A stretch of DNA of 64,000 nt, taken from contig CALNHX010007488.1 of NCBI GenBank assembly GCA_940337035.1, positions 1 through 64,000 on the forward strand. Reading direction: 5' to 3'. The notes beneath the pieces were generated by a model. It saw nothing but the letters and a program-made list of their open reading frames with translations, did no database searches and was not told where the DNA came from. Shown here piece after piece: positions 22,746 to 33,099 of the stretch (the stretch's first letter is position 1; every line of letters begins with the position of its first letter). Source of the DNA: Agriotes lineatus. Its lineage: Eukaryota; Arthropoda; Insecta; Coleoptera; Elateridae. The position numbers and the translations under genes are program-made.

Positions 22746-22989
22746 AGAAAAACATTTTAATTACTTTTAGCTGTCGTTTTCAAATGTAAATTTGTAACTC
22801 TAGATGTATACATTGCCAGACTAAAGTGATCCTTCATCTTTAATAGGGAATATGTCAAGTATATTTCAATTAATTGGAACATTACCTAATATTTCTAAAT
22901 AAACGTGCCAACAGAAATTGTTTGTATTTTTAATAAAATTAAATATTTTGCCCTATAACGCGTATCAGGATAACATTACTTCTGTCCGG

Positions 22990-23211
22990 CACTGTAGAAT
23001 TCTCTACAGCAAGATAAGGAATTTAAAATCTTTCAAGGTATTCAAATATACCATTTAGGTATACTGTTCTACCTTAATATTGGTGATTACCTACTTCCTT
23101 TGCTAGGTAAAGGTGTATACCTTCAAGAGTAAAATTATATACCCATTCACTAGCTAAGTTAATACCCGTAAAGTGAAAAATATACCATTTGAGGTATATT
23201 TTACTACCTTA
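22990..23211. repeat. AGGTA/TACCT repeat field, segment 2
   Basis: AAGGTATTCAAATATACC, TTAGGTATACTG, TCTACCTT and TTTGAGGTATATTTTACTACC follow one another. It adjoins the left end of the 1.95-kb palindromic element. Confidence 0.55.
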
Positions 23212-23213
23212 TA

Positions 23214-25163
23214 GGCCAGTCAAATTAGATATTTACTTGACAAAAATACTACCTGAAAAGTGAGAATGCAGTTTTATAGAACAAATCACGTAGAATTGAA
23301 TGAACTAAAAAGTAACAGCTGAATCAGTGGAGAAGTGATTCAAAATTGCGGTCAAAGTAATGAAAAAACGGTTTTTTGCATATAAAAGAGCCAACAAGCG
23401 ATGATTTTTTTTCAAAAAATATACACTTATGTAGTTTAAAAAAACAAATAAACTAAGCTGTTGACGGTCAAAATCGATTCATTAGAAAAAAAGTTATCGC
23501 TAAAAAACCGCTAAAAATTACCGATTTTTCTATTGTTCTTAACTTTAAAAAATATATATATATAACGTTGAAATTTTCAGAACGCATAGTACTCAATAAG
23601 CACAAAACGTGCGATTTCAAAATTTGCAAAAATGGTGATTGCTTTTTGCATAAATAATTTTTTTCGAAAAAAATACGTTTTCGCAGAAATTGAAATTAGC
23701 TTGCAGATGTCGTACAGCAATCAGCATAGGCTTATTTTGTTCCCTAAGAGTTTTAATACCACACACAATATGAGCAGAAATTTTTTTGCACTTACAAATA
23801 TGTGAAAATTTAATTTGAAAAGTGATCTTTTTTTTATGCGCACGAAATGTTGAATATTTTTGTCAATTTTAATTGTACCGAAATTACATAAGCACCATTC
23901 GATAGCTGCCAATTTTCTCCGAAATTAAAAAAGATTACAGTGCGACCCATACAAGCCGAAGAATTTTCCTTTTTTAAATTGCTGCACATTGAGTTATTAA
24001 TATTAGCGGCTGAAATTTGCACACCCTTTAGCTGAACACTTCTAGTGTAATATAAAAATTATTTCGCAATTATTGACCTTGTATTATTTATTGCGAAGCG
24101 GTTTACATTAGGCGTCGCAAAATGCATGTTCGTTCAGAGCGCTGCCGATGCCGTGGCGCGTAGCGTTGAGCGTTGTAGGGAGAAACTCGGAGTAGGCCGC
24201 TCTACTTCGGCGTTTACTCGCTCTGAAGGGAACATGCATTTTGCGACGCCTAAAATGTAAACCGCTTCGCAATACATAATACGCGGTCAATAATTGCGAA
24301 ATAATTTTTATATTACACTAGAAGTCTTCAGCTAAAGTGTGTGCAAATTTCAGCCGCTAATATTAATAATTGAATGTGTAGCAATTTAAAAAAGAAAAAT
24401 TTTTCGGCTTGTATGGGTAGTACTGTAATTATTTTCAATTTCGAAGAAAATTGGCAGCTATCGAATGGTGCTTATGTAATTTGGGTACAATTAAAATTGA
24501 CAAAAATATTCAACATTTCGTGCGCATAAAAAAAGGATCACTCTTCAAATTAAATTTGCACATATTTGTAAGTGAAAAAAAAAGGTCTGCTCATATTGTG
24601 TCTGGTAGTATAACTCTTAGACAACAAAATAAGCCTATGCTGATTGCTATACAACTTCTGCAGGCTGAGTAAATCAAGTTCTGCGAAAACGTATTTTTTT
24701 AGAAAAAAATTATTTATGCAAAAAGTAATCAACATTTTCGCAAATTTTAAAATTTCACGTTTTGTTCTCATCGGGTACTATGCTCTCTGACAATTTCAAC
24801 GTTATATAATTTTTTTTTTTAAAGTTAAGAACACTTGAAGAATCTGTAATTTTTAGGGGTTTTTTAGCGATAACTTTTTTTCTAATGAATCGATTTTGAC
24901 CATCGACAGCTCAGTTTATTTGCTTTTTAAACTACATAAGCCTGTTTTTTTTTGGAAAAAATTTATCGATTTTTTGCTTTTTTATATGCAAAAAACCGTT
25001 TTTTCATTACTTTGACCGCAATTTTGAATCACTTCTCCACTGATTCAGCTGTTACTTTTTAGTTCATTCAATTCTACGTGATTTGTTCTATAAAACTACA
25101 TGCTCACTTTTCAGGTAGTATTTTTGTCAAAAAAACGATGTATTTTCGACAATTTGACTGGCC
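23214..25163. mobile_element. 1.95-kb near-complete palindrome with TA target duplication
   Basis: The ends are GGCCAGTCAAATT and AATTTGACTGGCC, flanked by TA on both sides (23,212-23,213 and 25,164-25,165). The two halves are inverted copies over about 900 bp each and meet at a loop of roughly 80 bp (about 24,145-24,225). The outer arms share AAGTGATTCAAAATTGCGG and mirrored sequence; inner arms share GCGAAGCGGTTTACAT and mirror. The two short frames at 23,721-23,912 (minus) and 24,451-24,672 (plus) translate to nearly the same peptide because of the palindrome; they are not evidence of a gene. TA duplication suggests mobilisation by a Tc1/mariner-type enzyme. No transposase is encoded. Confidence 0.8.
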
Positions 25164-25165
25164 TA

Positions 25166-25610
25166 TTAATGTTAGATATTACATCCGGTGCTAGGCAAAT
25201 GTTTATACCTTCAAGAGTAAAATTATATACCATTCATTTGCTAAGTTAATAAGCCTAATGTAATCAAACATACCGTTTGAGGTATTGCTTTCTACCTTGG
25301 ACGTTGAGCACTTCAGAGTAGATATGTATACTTCTAGAGGTAGAATTTTATAACCCTTCATAAGGTATTCAAGTATACCTCTTAAAGTATTATTTTCTAC
25401 CATGAATTTAGTCACTAGTTTGGTTGCAGGGTATACCGCTAAACCTTTTGAGTTCGAACGTTATACCGCTTCATAATGCAGATTATACAGTTTGGAGTAG
25501 AATAGTTTCATTATACCTTAGATTAACGTATTTCTGAAATACCTTAGGGTTGGATATAGATAATACCTTTAAAGGTAGTATATTTAACTTGTATGATTTA
25601 CAGTGTAGTA
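25166..25610. repeat. AGGTA/TACCT repeat field, segment 3
   Basis: Includes ACCTTCAAGAGTAAAATTATATACC, which also occurs at 23,118-23,142 in segment 2, plus AAAGGTAGTATATTTAA and AAGGTATTCAAGTATACC. The shared sub-units show that segments 2 and 3 belong to the same repeat. Confidence 0.55.
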
Positions 25611-25639
25611 GTTACAGTTTTGTGACTATCTTTAGAAAA

Positions 25640-26430
25640 ACAAGTCTAGCTCATTTAACCACTTTAGGAGGCAAATTTCAAAAAATCTTGAGAATAGTTT
25701 AAATCGATTTCTAAGTGGGATTAAATATGACGAAATTCAACTTCCTACTTGTAGTAGTTCCACAGCTTTGTAGCGCATTTTACCATGTGTGTTGGTACAT
25801 AAGCTTGTGTTAATATTTTTGCACTGAGATTAAGTTTTATGTTGACTGATTGACATCTTACTTATTTTAAACTGTATATTTGACTATATAAATAAATAAA
25901 TAGTGATAACGCTTGTTGCCAATAGCCCTAGAATTTTCTATCTGCATTGCCATATGAAAATAAAATGGACTGTCGATACCGCGATCTTTAGAAAGACACA
26001 TCCATCCCATTTAACGCCTTTGGGGGACGAATGCCGAAAAACCCTGTGAATGGTTTAACCCGATTTCATAAAAAAAACTGATTTGTAGAATTGAAACTTT
26101 CTACTTGCAGTACCTACTCTGGGTGTATTATAGTTACCGCATTATGGTGATCTTTAATGAAACAGATCCACCCCTATTTAACCACTTTGCGTGTGAATTC
26201 CGAAAACTCCTGCTCAAATGGTTTAACTCGATTTAAAGAGGCCAAATTTCAATTTCCTAGATACAGTTGTTTATGAGATTTATAGCGTTTTAAAAAATAA
26301 CTTCTTAGCCAGTTTCAACCCCTTGGGGTGGAATTTCGGAAAATCCTTCCTAAAAACTAAATAGACCTTCCTACCAAATTTCAAGTTCCTGGCATCAGTG
26401 GTTACGCTCGGCCTTGACAATCCGGGACTT
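25640..26430 (+). repeat. Degenerate repeat of TTTAACCACTTTGGGGGTGAATTTCG units
   Basis: Related blocks lie near 25,655, 26,010, 26,190 and 26,320. Each has CATTTAACCnCTTTnGGnGG, then GAATTyCGAAAAnnCCT, then a GATTT and TTCAAyTTCCTA tail. Spacing is irregular (about 130-360 bp), so this is either an eroded tandem array or a clustered dispersed repeat. Confidence 0.5.
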
Positions 26431-26445
26431 TGACTTCTATGTATA

Positions 26446-26725
26446 CTGGGTGATTTAAAATATGTGGCCATAACTTTTTAAGCTAAAATTAAGTCAATGA
26501 AACAAACAAACACTTCTGTCAAATATTTTATTTGCATTAAAGATATAAAGTGAGGTTTAACTATACTATTGTTTACTACTCACATATTTATTTTCATTAT
26601 TGAAACTTCACCTTATACCTACTCTTAATACTACTGTCAGATAAAATATTTGACAGAAGTGTTCGTTTGTTTCATTGAATTAATTTTAGTTTACAAATTT
26701 AGCTAGCCATGATTTACATTCTATC
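26446..26725. mobile_element. Small inverted-repeat element, CTGGGTG end
   Basis: TCAATGAAACAAACAAACACTTCTGTC on the left is mirrored by GACAGAAGTGTTCGTTTGTTTCATTGA on the right; the arms extend outward to CTGGGTGATTTAAAATATG, preceded by TA. The right terminus is eroded. No coding capacity. Confidence 0.6.
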
Positions 26726-27739
26726 TTTGTCCTACTACTCATTTTGTTTATGTCTTCCTTGTCACATTCAATTCCTATGTTCAAAACGGATTTCGGACAA
26801 TCTTATATAGAAAGGTACAAAACAATTAAAATTACGATAACTGTCTAAAGCGATTTATCTCAAGCTATATGCATACGAACAAGTTAATTTTGTGAATTAC
26901 GTAATTGTTAGGGCCTTTGACAAATTTCTGGTGCGGCTTCTTTATTACGTGCTACTGACTCTCGATTGCAAGAGAATACCTACACGTTTTTTATATATAA
27001 TAAACAATCTAATATAATTAGGTCTGGTGAACGAGCCGGCTATAGAACTCGACCCCTGCGCATGCGTTTTCAATGTTAACTACATGTACTCTAAATAAAT
27101 AGTATTTTCGTATTATCTCAGCAACCCTTGAGAATCGGAATTCTATAAAAAGTAAGTTTGATGTGCCACATTTTTTGAGGCACCCTGTACAAACAAAAAT
27201 ATTTCACTAACCGGCACCGCTTTCGTAAGTTACCTACCTACAATTTTTATAAAATTAAATTTTATGTAACTTTTCTACTTTTATACTAAATTTCAAATAC
27301 GCATGCAGTACTTGAAACTAGGTAGTAATCATGACTATGGCCGTGATTGGTCGAAACAAAGTCATCACTACAACCATCTGAAACTCAAATATTTTTTTTA
27401 AATTGTCAGTTTGGCATTAGGTACCTATGAATCCTAAGAATATAAAAGGAAAACCGATATATAGTGGACAAAAGAGGCCGGCTTGCGTTTATTTGAATAG
27501 TAGGCTAGGTATACCTAGAACAAAAGTAGGTACCTACCTATTTTAAAAGACAAGCAGTCAAACAAACTAATATTTTCCTAGTGTAAAACTGAGGAGTTTA
27601 GAGCGCCATCTAGTACTGCAACCTTATTTGAAATTTAGTATAGACACATCTACCACCCCACTATTCTTATCGAACGCTGTATATGAACTCTTGTTTGCTT
27701 GAAAAGGAAATTTAATTTATTTATTATTTATAACTAAGA

Positions 27740-28270
27740 TTTTGGGGGCGGCATTGCTTCGGGGGCTCCAAGTGTGGTCTCCGGCTAATGCGGTCCTGCC
27801 AGCGGAACATCGCGGCTACAAGATAAGAAGTAGCAGAAAGCAATTACCATTAATTGGGAAGTTTAAGAGGGGGCCCCCTCCGAGGACATCCACACAGCAT
27901 CCATATCATCTGACCCACACAGAGGCCCCTCCTCCTTAAGTAAACAACCAATCAGCGACCAGCTTGATAAAATCATGGGACCATAAAGCCATGCATGCAT
28001 TCATATGGTTGTTAGGTATGTGGTGTTTGCGTAGTCGAGAATCGGCCTTTACGTCATGCCATTGTGCATTAATTACGCTGGATTAACAGCGACGGACAAC
28101 TGACGTGAACTCCGCATGCAAATAGAACGGCCCCCGGCGCCGAGGCTATGAATTTGTAATTATTGGAGAAAGTTCGATTGCAACGCATCTGGCCCGCGCC
28201 CTCGAACTCTGACGGCCGCCGAAATCTAAGAAGGCGCTGTTCGGCGAAAGTTCGAATCGCAGTGCTTCAC
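27740..28270. promoter_or_regulatory. GC-balanced non-coding block, candidate cis-regulatory element
   Basis: A sharp rise in GC within AT-rich flanks, with no repeat copies elsewhere in the window and no long coding frame. Binding-site-like words are dense: GTAAACAA (27,940-27,947, forkhead-like), CCAATCA (27,948), TTAATTA (28,069-28,075, homeodomain-like), GGATTA (28,080-28,085, Otx/Bicoid-like) and ATGCAAAT (28,116-28,123, POU octamer). Such words occur by chance, so this is only a candidate enhancer or promoter. Conservation in a related species would decide. Confidence 0.35.
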
Positions 28271-30137
28271 AAATATCTAGATTAAAACGAGGAAAACTAG
28301 ACGGTGATCGTTATACATACTATCAGAAAAATTAACATTACCATTTCAATTTCAAAATTCAATATGAAATTTAATATCTAGCCCACTATGGTTTTATGAT
28401 TATAAGAATATTGAAAAAATAAAGCTGTTGGGAGTGAAATCTTTGCAATTTTTTATTAATCAAATAATTAGCTTCGAATCAGCTACCATTTATACACAAA
28501 ATTCGTTGGAAACGACTGTCAACTGTTTCACAAACTTAAAATAAGCCTGTAATGAACTTATCTCTTACAATGTATTAAAAATTTTGTACCTAGCTAACTA
28601 GAAACTAAATATGACATTTGTAACAGTAGATATTAAAAATGGAATGCAAAACAACAATTTATTTGTTAAAAGAGTAAAAATAACCGTTTTCAAATACTTT
28701 CTTCTATATTAGGCCATATTACGATAGTATGAACACTAATTGAATTATACTTTCACTTTATCAAATTAAAATGTTTCCAAGAAATTAAAAACCGAACATC
28801 TGCATTATCGTAACAAGTAAAAATAGAAACAGATATAATTACCTACTTCTCGCAACATTTACTCGTACTCGTAACAAACAGCGTGTCCAGAACGTGGCGT
28901 CGGCGTCGTGACTTTAAGCGCCGGATTTTCAAAATTTCAGAAAGAGCTCAACCCCATTCCAGATGTTATTTTTATACATACAAAATGGAAATAAATTCAT
29001 GATTTACTATTTTTTCAATGAAAACTATTTATATCTACTTATAGCAAGTATACATAATGGAGAACTTTACCGGACGAGTCAATAAAGTCAGATTATGTGC
29101 AAGTTGCATACAAAGCTTTATGTTTTACTGCTAACATTGAAAAAAAATGGAGTTTATACATTGGACGTTTAGTTTGTTGCAGAAAATTTACATTAGATTG
29201 CTTTGATGGATATCGACAGATTTTTTATGAGGAACATTTGCGACATCGAAATAATTAATCGCCGATTCTTCATTTATAAACACTGTTTCTTGTTAATGTT
29301 TAAATTTGTTTAAATATGTTTTTTATGTGTACATTTATTGTAACGTTTACGTGTTACAGTTACAGTTCAGTCCAATTTACTTTATCGTTATTGTACTAGT
29401 ACAATAAACAGCCACTTTATGCACTCTAAACAGTTTGATAAGCAAGTCCTTTCTCATGCAGTTGAACATAACATAAAGTATTTTACTTGTACGCAACAAA
29501 ATAAAAATATTTCTTCTTAAGTCAGTAATAAGAAAATGATATTCAAAAATATTAAAAAATAAATTAGGTTAATATATAAAATGACTATAAACCGACCTAC
29601 ATTTTGCTAATCTACAAAACAAAAATAGGTATATCTCTTTGGATAAGTAATAGAAAAAATTAAACTCCAAATATATAACGGAAAATTTAAAGCTAAAATA
29701 TGAAGCAAAACAAGCAAACACTAAAGTATCACTATTTTTCTAGTGAGCAAGTATTGTGCCAAACTTCATTACGTTCAATGAATATAGTTACAATTTTATT
29801 CATATATTCATAATTTGGTTGATTCAGTCTAATGGATATTTATTACACTTACACTGTTAAGAGCTTTTTGATCCCATAGTAGATCAGAGATAAATTTACG
29901 CATGTGGAATGGTGAGGATTATTTTATTAGCTTAGTAGGTATATTCAGGTATGCTACAATGCACTGCTCTCATCATTTAATTTTTCTTGGACCTTTCCAT
30001 AAAAATTAATAACGTCTAATTGAATTCGAAATATTATGCTTGTGAATTTTTACTGTTCTGTCAAATGTTTCAGTATATTCCCTTGAAATCTATCTCTGAG
30101 ATATAACAAAGTTTGATCAATTATTTCGATATACGTA
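28271..30137. other. AT-rich stretch, no gene seen
   Basis: No open frame above 60 codons, no inverted repeats of note and no recognisable termini. Confidence 0.6.
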
Positions 30138-30139
30138 TA

Positions 30140-31017
30140 CAGCGTGTTCCCCGATTGAGTTTAATATACTTACGTAGGTATCTATAATGACCCAAAAATT
30201 TTATAATTGTATTTTTATAATTGGGAGGTCGTTCCTATTTGCCCTGAAATTTATCCTGTCCATAATTTCTTGAAATCAATTACTCTTTGATAACTCAGCA
30301 ATAACTTTTCGGTTTCATGTAAAGTAATATAATTACGAAATAGATGGCAAAAGTGTCTTAAGGAAAGTTGCTGGAAATGCTCTCAAATACTAAGTAGTAT
30401 TTTTTATTTGCAAGATTGGTTATGTTTGAGAAAACACAGTGGGCATATTAAAATAGTAAACTACATAATTGCCAATTTACCATACTGCATTCAAGTTGCC
30501 CAAAATATTGCTGAGAACTTTTCTTAATAAATTTTGTACTATTTTAAATAATTATAGTACTTTACACGAAACCGAGAAAGTTTTGGTGAATTATCAAAAA
30601 GTACTAAAATATTGCAAAAGTTTAGGTAATAAAAATAGTAGTTGTAGGCAATTTTGTCAGCAACTCGAATGCACTATGCAGCATGGTAAATTGGCAATGA
30701 AGAATAGTTTACTACTTTCATATGCCTATTATGTTTTCTCAAACATAACCAATATTTTTCAAAGTTTGCATACTAGTACTTGCAAACATTTCTAGCAACT
30801 TTCCTTAATAAACTATTGTCATAACTTTAATAATTATAGTACTATACATGAAACGAAAAAGTTATTGCTGAGTTATCAAGGAGGACTGATTTCAACTGAA
30901 TTGAAATTATGGACAAAATAAGTTTCAGGGCAAGCAGTACCGATTTCCCAATTATGAAAATACAATTCCAATTTTTTGTCATCATACGTATATTAAACTA
31001 AATCGGGAAACACGCTG
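30140..31017. mobile_element. 878-bp inverted-repeat element, TA flanked
   Basis: Ends CAGCGTGTTCCCCGATT and AATCGGGAAACACGCTG with TA on each side (30,138-30,139 and 31,018-31,019). The arms are inverted copies for several hundred bases, with matches such as CTCAGCAATAACTTTT to AAAAGTTATTGCTGAG. The two halves have diverged. The 108-codon frame at 30,469-30,795 lies across the palindrome and has no domain. This belongs to the class of small TA-inserting elements with CAGGGTGTTCC-like ends. Confidence 0.75.
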
Positions 31018-31019
31018 TA

Positions 31020-32700
31020 TATGTTTGGGGAAACGAATTCATATGGGGCAGATCGGACATACTACCAACCTTGGCATTTTCCTCGGACGTGGTAGCTGTG
31101 GCTCATCTAATCCTAATGCAGTTGAATATTCTGTCATCTTCCTCCATAAAGTTTCAAACGTATTATCCTCCCTTTTTAAACTGATAATATTAATTAAACT
31201 GTTTATCAATCTTTCAACATTTTGATAATACAAATATTTTTTGTACTGAGTAGAGAATTCACATGATCAATTCTTTTAAATACCATTTTTAGTTTAATTA
31301 AAAATAATGCTCAACTTTTTTCGCAATTTTTAAGAAGGCCATTTGCTTTTTCAACAATTTTATTTCATTCTTTTATTGCATTTGTAAAATAGACAATAAT
31401 AATTAACAATTCTTAGTATTAATAGCTTTAATTGACTTAAGACGGAGACATTATCTCGTGGGACATAATTTAGACGATCCATATACACTATTCGCTGTGT
31501 CTAGGTGCACACCATAGTGCACGCAATTTTTAATATTGGGTGCACTTTAAACTGAGATCGTTATTGATTTGACGTCAACGTATATTTTGTTTTAATCTAG
31601 TGTTGGTATAGAGTATTACAACAACACTGTTTTTCATTGTTGTGGGTATATTTCAGTATTATCAACCATAGCGCAAGGCAATTTTGACATTATCTATTAA
31701 TGCACTATTAATGCATATTTCGAATCTGAACTAGCATTTTTATATCCCTTTAAACTTTCAAGATATTTTACTTAATTTTTTAAATGAGCATTGAACGTAA
31801 CTATGTTTTGTCGCTAGATAGGTATACTAATATTTTTTTCTTTCTACTCGTAATAATTGTGGGTTCCAAAGGCGAAAAACTATTTGTCACCCTTTAAATT
31901 ATATTGTAATGGTTTAGTGCCCAAAAGCAATTCAGGTTGCCTAACTAACACGAAAAATGAATAATTTCAAAATGAGCACAAAATTAAATATTTTATTTAT
32001 TGGAAGAAAGTCAGTAATTTTACACTAATAAATGCACTTGAGATGGGTAGCAGTGATTATAATTTGAGTGAAAAGGGTTGACATTAGATGAGGCAAGATT
32101 CAAGAGGGTTACGTTCAGCGTTTTATTAATAATTAACGTTCGTAATGACAAACGTAGCTCAATTTATGTAGCTGGCAGATTTGAGTTTGGTGAAATTAAT
32201 ACAATAATATGAATTCTAATATAATACAGAGATGGTTTGTGTAATTACAAAAATTATATGAGCCTTATGATTAAAAGTTTGTAATACCCGGAAACGGCAA
32301 GGTAACTGAAGGGTAAAGAAGCAGCATGAGGAAGTAAAGATTGTAAAGAGCAATTAGGCTACATATCAAAGGAAACAGACATGGTGCAGTGCTAAATAAA
32401 TTCATGTGAAACAGTGCATTCAAACTGAAGTGATTAAAAAGCAGAGATTTAAAGTGTAAACGTGTCACGTTGGACAATTTCCAAGAAAAAGACAGTTTAA
32501 TATTAAGAAAAAACATTATATCAAAACTCATTTTCATAAACACAATTGTAAATCTATTTTACTAGGATACGAGAAAGTCAATTGTTTTAATATCGAAAAC
32601 AAGCCTCGTAAAATTTGGTGCTCCCAGTTTTTATAAAATTATTAATAAAAAGTAATTTGTATGAGCCAAAAGTGTTTTCCATATTCACCAGTGTGCGGGG
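31020..32700. other. Stretch without a supported gene
   Basis: AT-rich. A 90-codon minus-strand frame at 32,271-32,543 is rich in Phe, Leu and Ser, as chance frames in AT-rich DNA are, and shows no motif. Overlapping frames at 31,025-31,233 on opposite strands are likewise unsupported. Confidence 0.5.
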
Positions 32701-32723
32701 CGGGGCATCTTTGAGTGTAATTA

Positions 32724-33062
32724 TCATAATGATAACGATTCCCAGTAAAGAGGGATAGCCAGCTGCAAGATTTGTCCAAGTGCGATCAACTTCGGTGTTC
32801 CTTTACGAGTAGCAGAGACATCGGCCAGCAAGAAGCAGAGGTGTGGCATATAAAGCAAACTTTCCTGAGTGCCTGAGCACAGAAGTTTGAAGAAAAAATG
32901 CATCACCAAGTCCGTGATTGCCGTGATGTCCTTCAATTGGGCGAAGCCAGCATACGAAGCCACCTCCAAAGGTAAAAATTCACAGAAATCAGTTGGAGTA
33001 AACCCTCTAGATTGCGGTTTCATCAGGATTGGACTGTCTACGAGGTGTAGCACCAGCCCCAC
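32724..33062 (-). CDS. Unidentified 112-codon frame, possibly a gene fragment
   Basis: This frame differs from most in the window: the region is GC-balanced, the translation has mixed composition with motifs such as SPILMKPQSRGFTPTDFCEF, and the frame stays open beyond its ATG to the upstream side. I do not recognise the family. There is no obvious TATA box or splice junction, and the opposite strand is also partly open. It may be an exon, a retrocopy fragment or part of a transposon. Confidence that it is coding is low. Confidence 0.2.
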   Translation of the reverse strand: MGLVLHLVDSPILMKPQSRGFTPTDFCEFLPLEVASYAGFAQLKDITAITDLVMHFFFKLLCSGTQESLLYMPHLCFLLADVSATRKGTPKLIALGQILQLAIPLYWESLSL

Positions 33063-33099
33063 TTCCCAGAAGCTTTCCAGAGATTTTTAATCGACGTGG

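Noticed and set aside
23721..24672. Two similar peptides (MAAIEWCLCN...) that looked like a duplicated gene
   Set aside because: They are the same sequence on opposite strands of the 1.95-kb palindrome, and no domain or start context supports translation.
30469..30795. 108-codon plus-strand frame
   Set aside because: It lies across an inverted-repeat element, is AT-driven in composition and has no motif.
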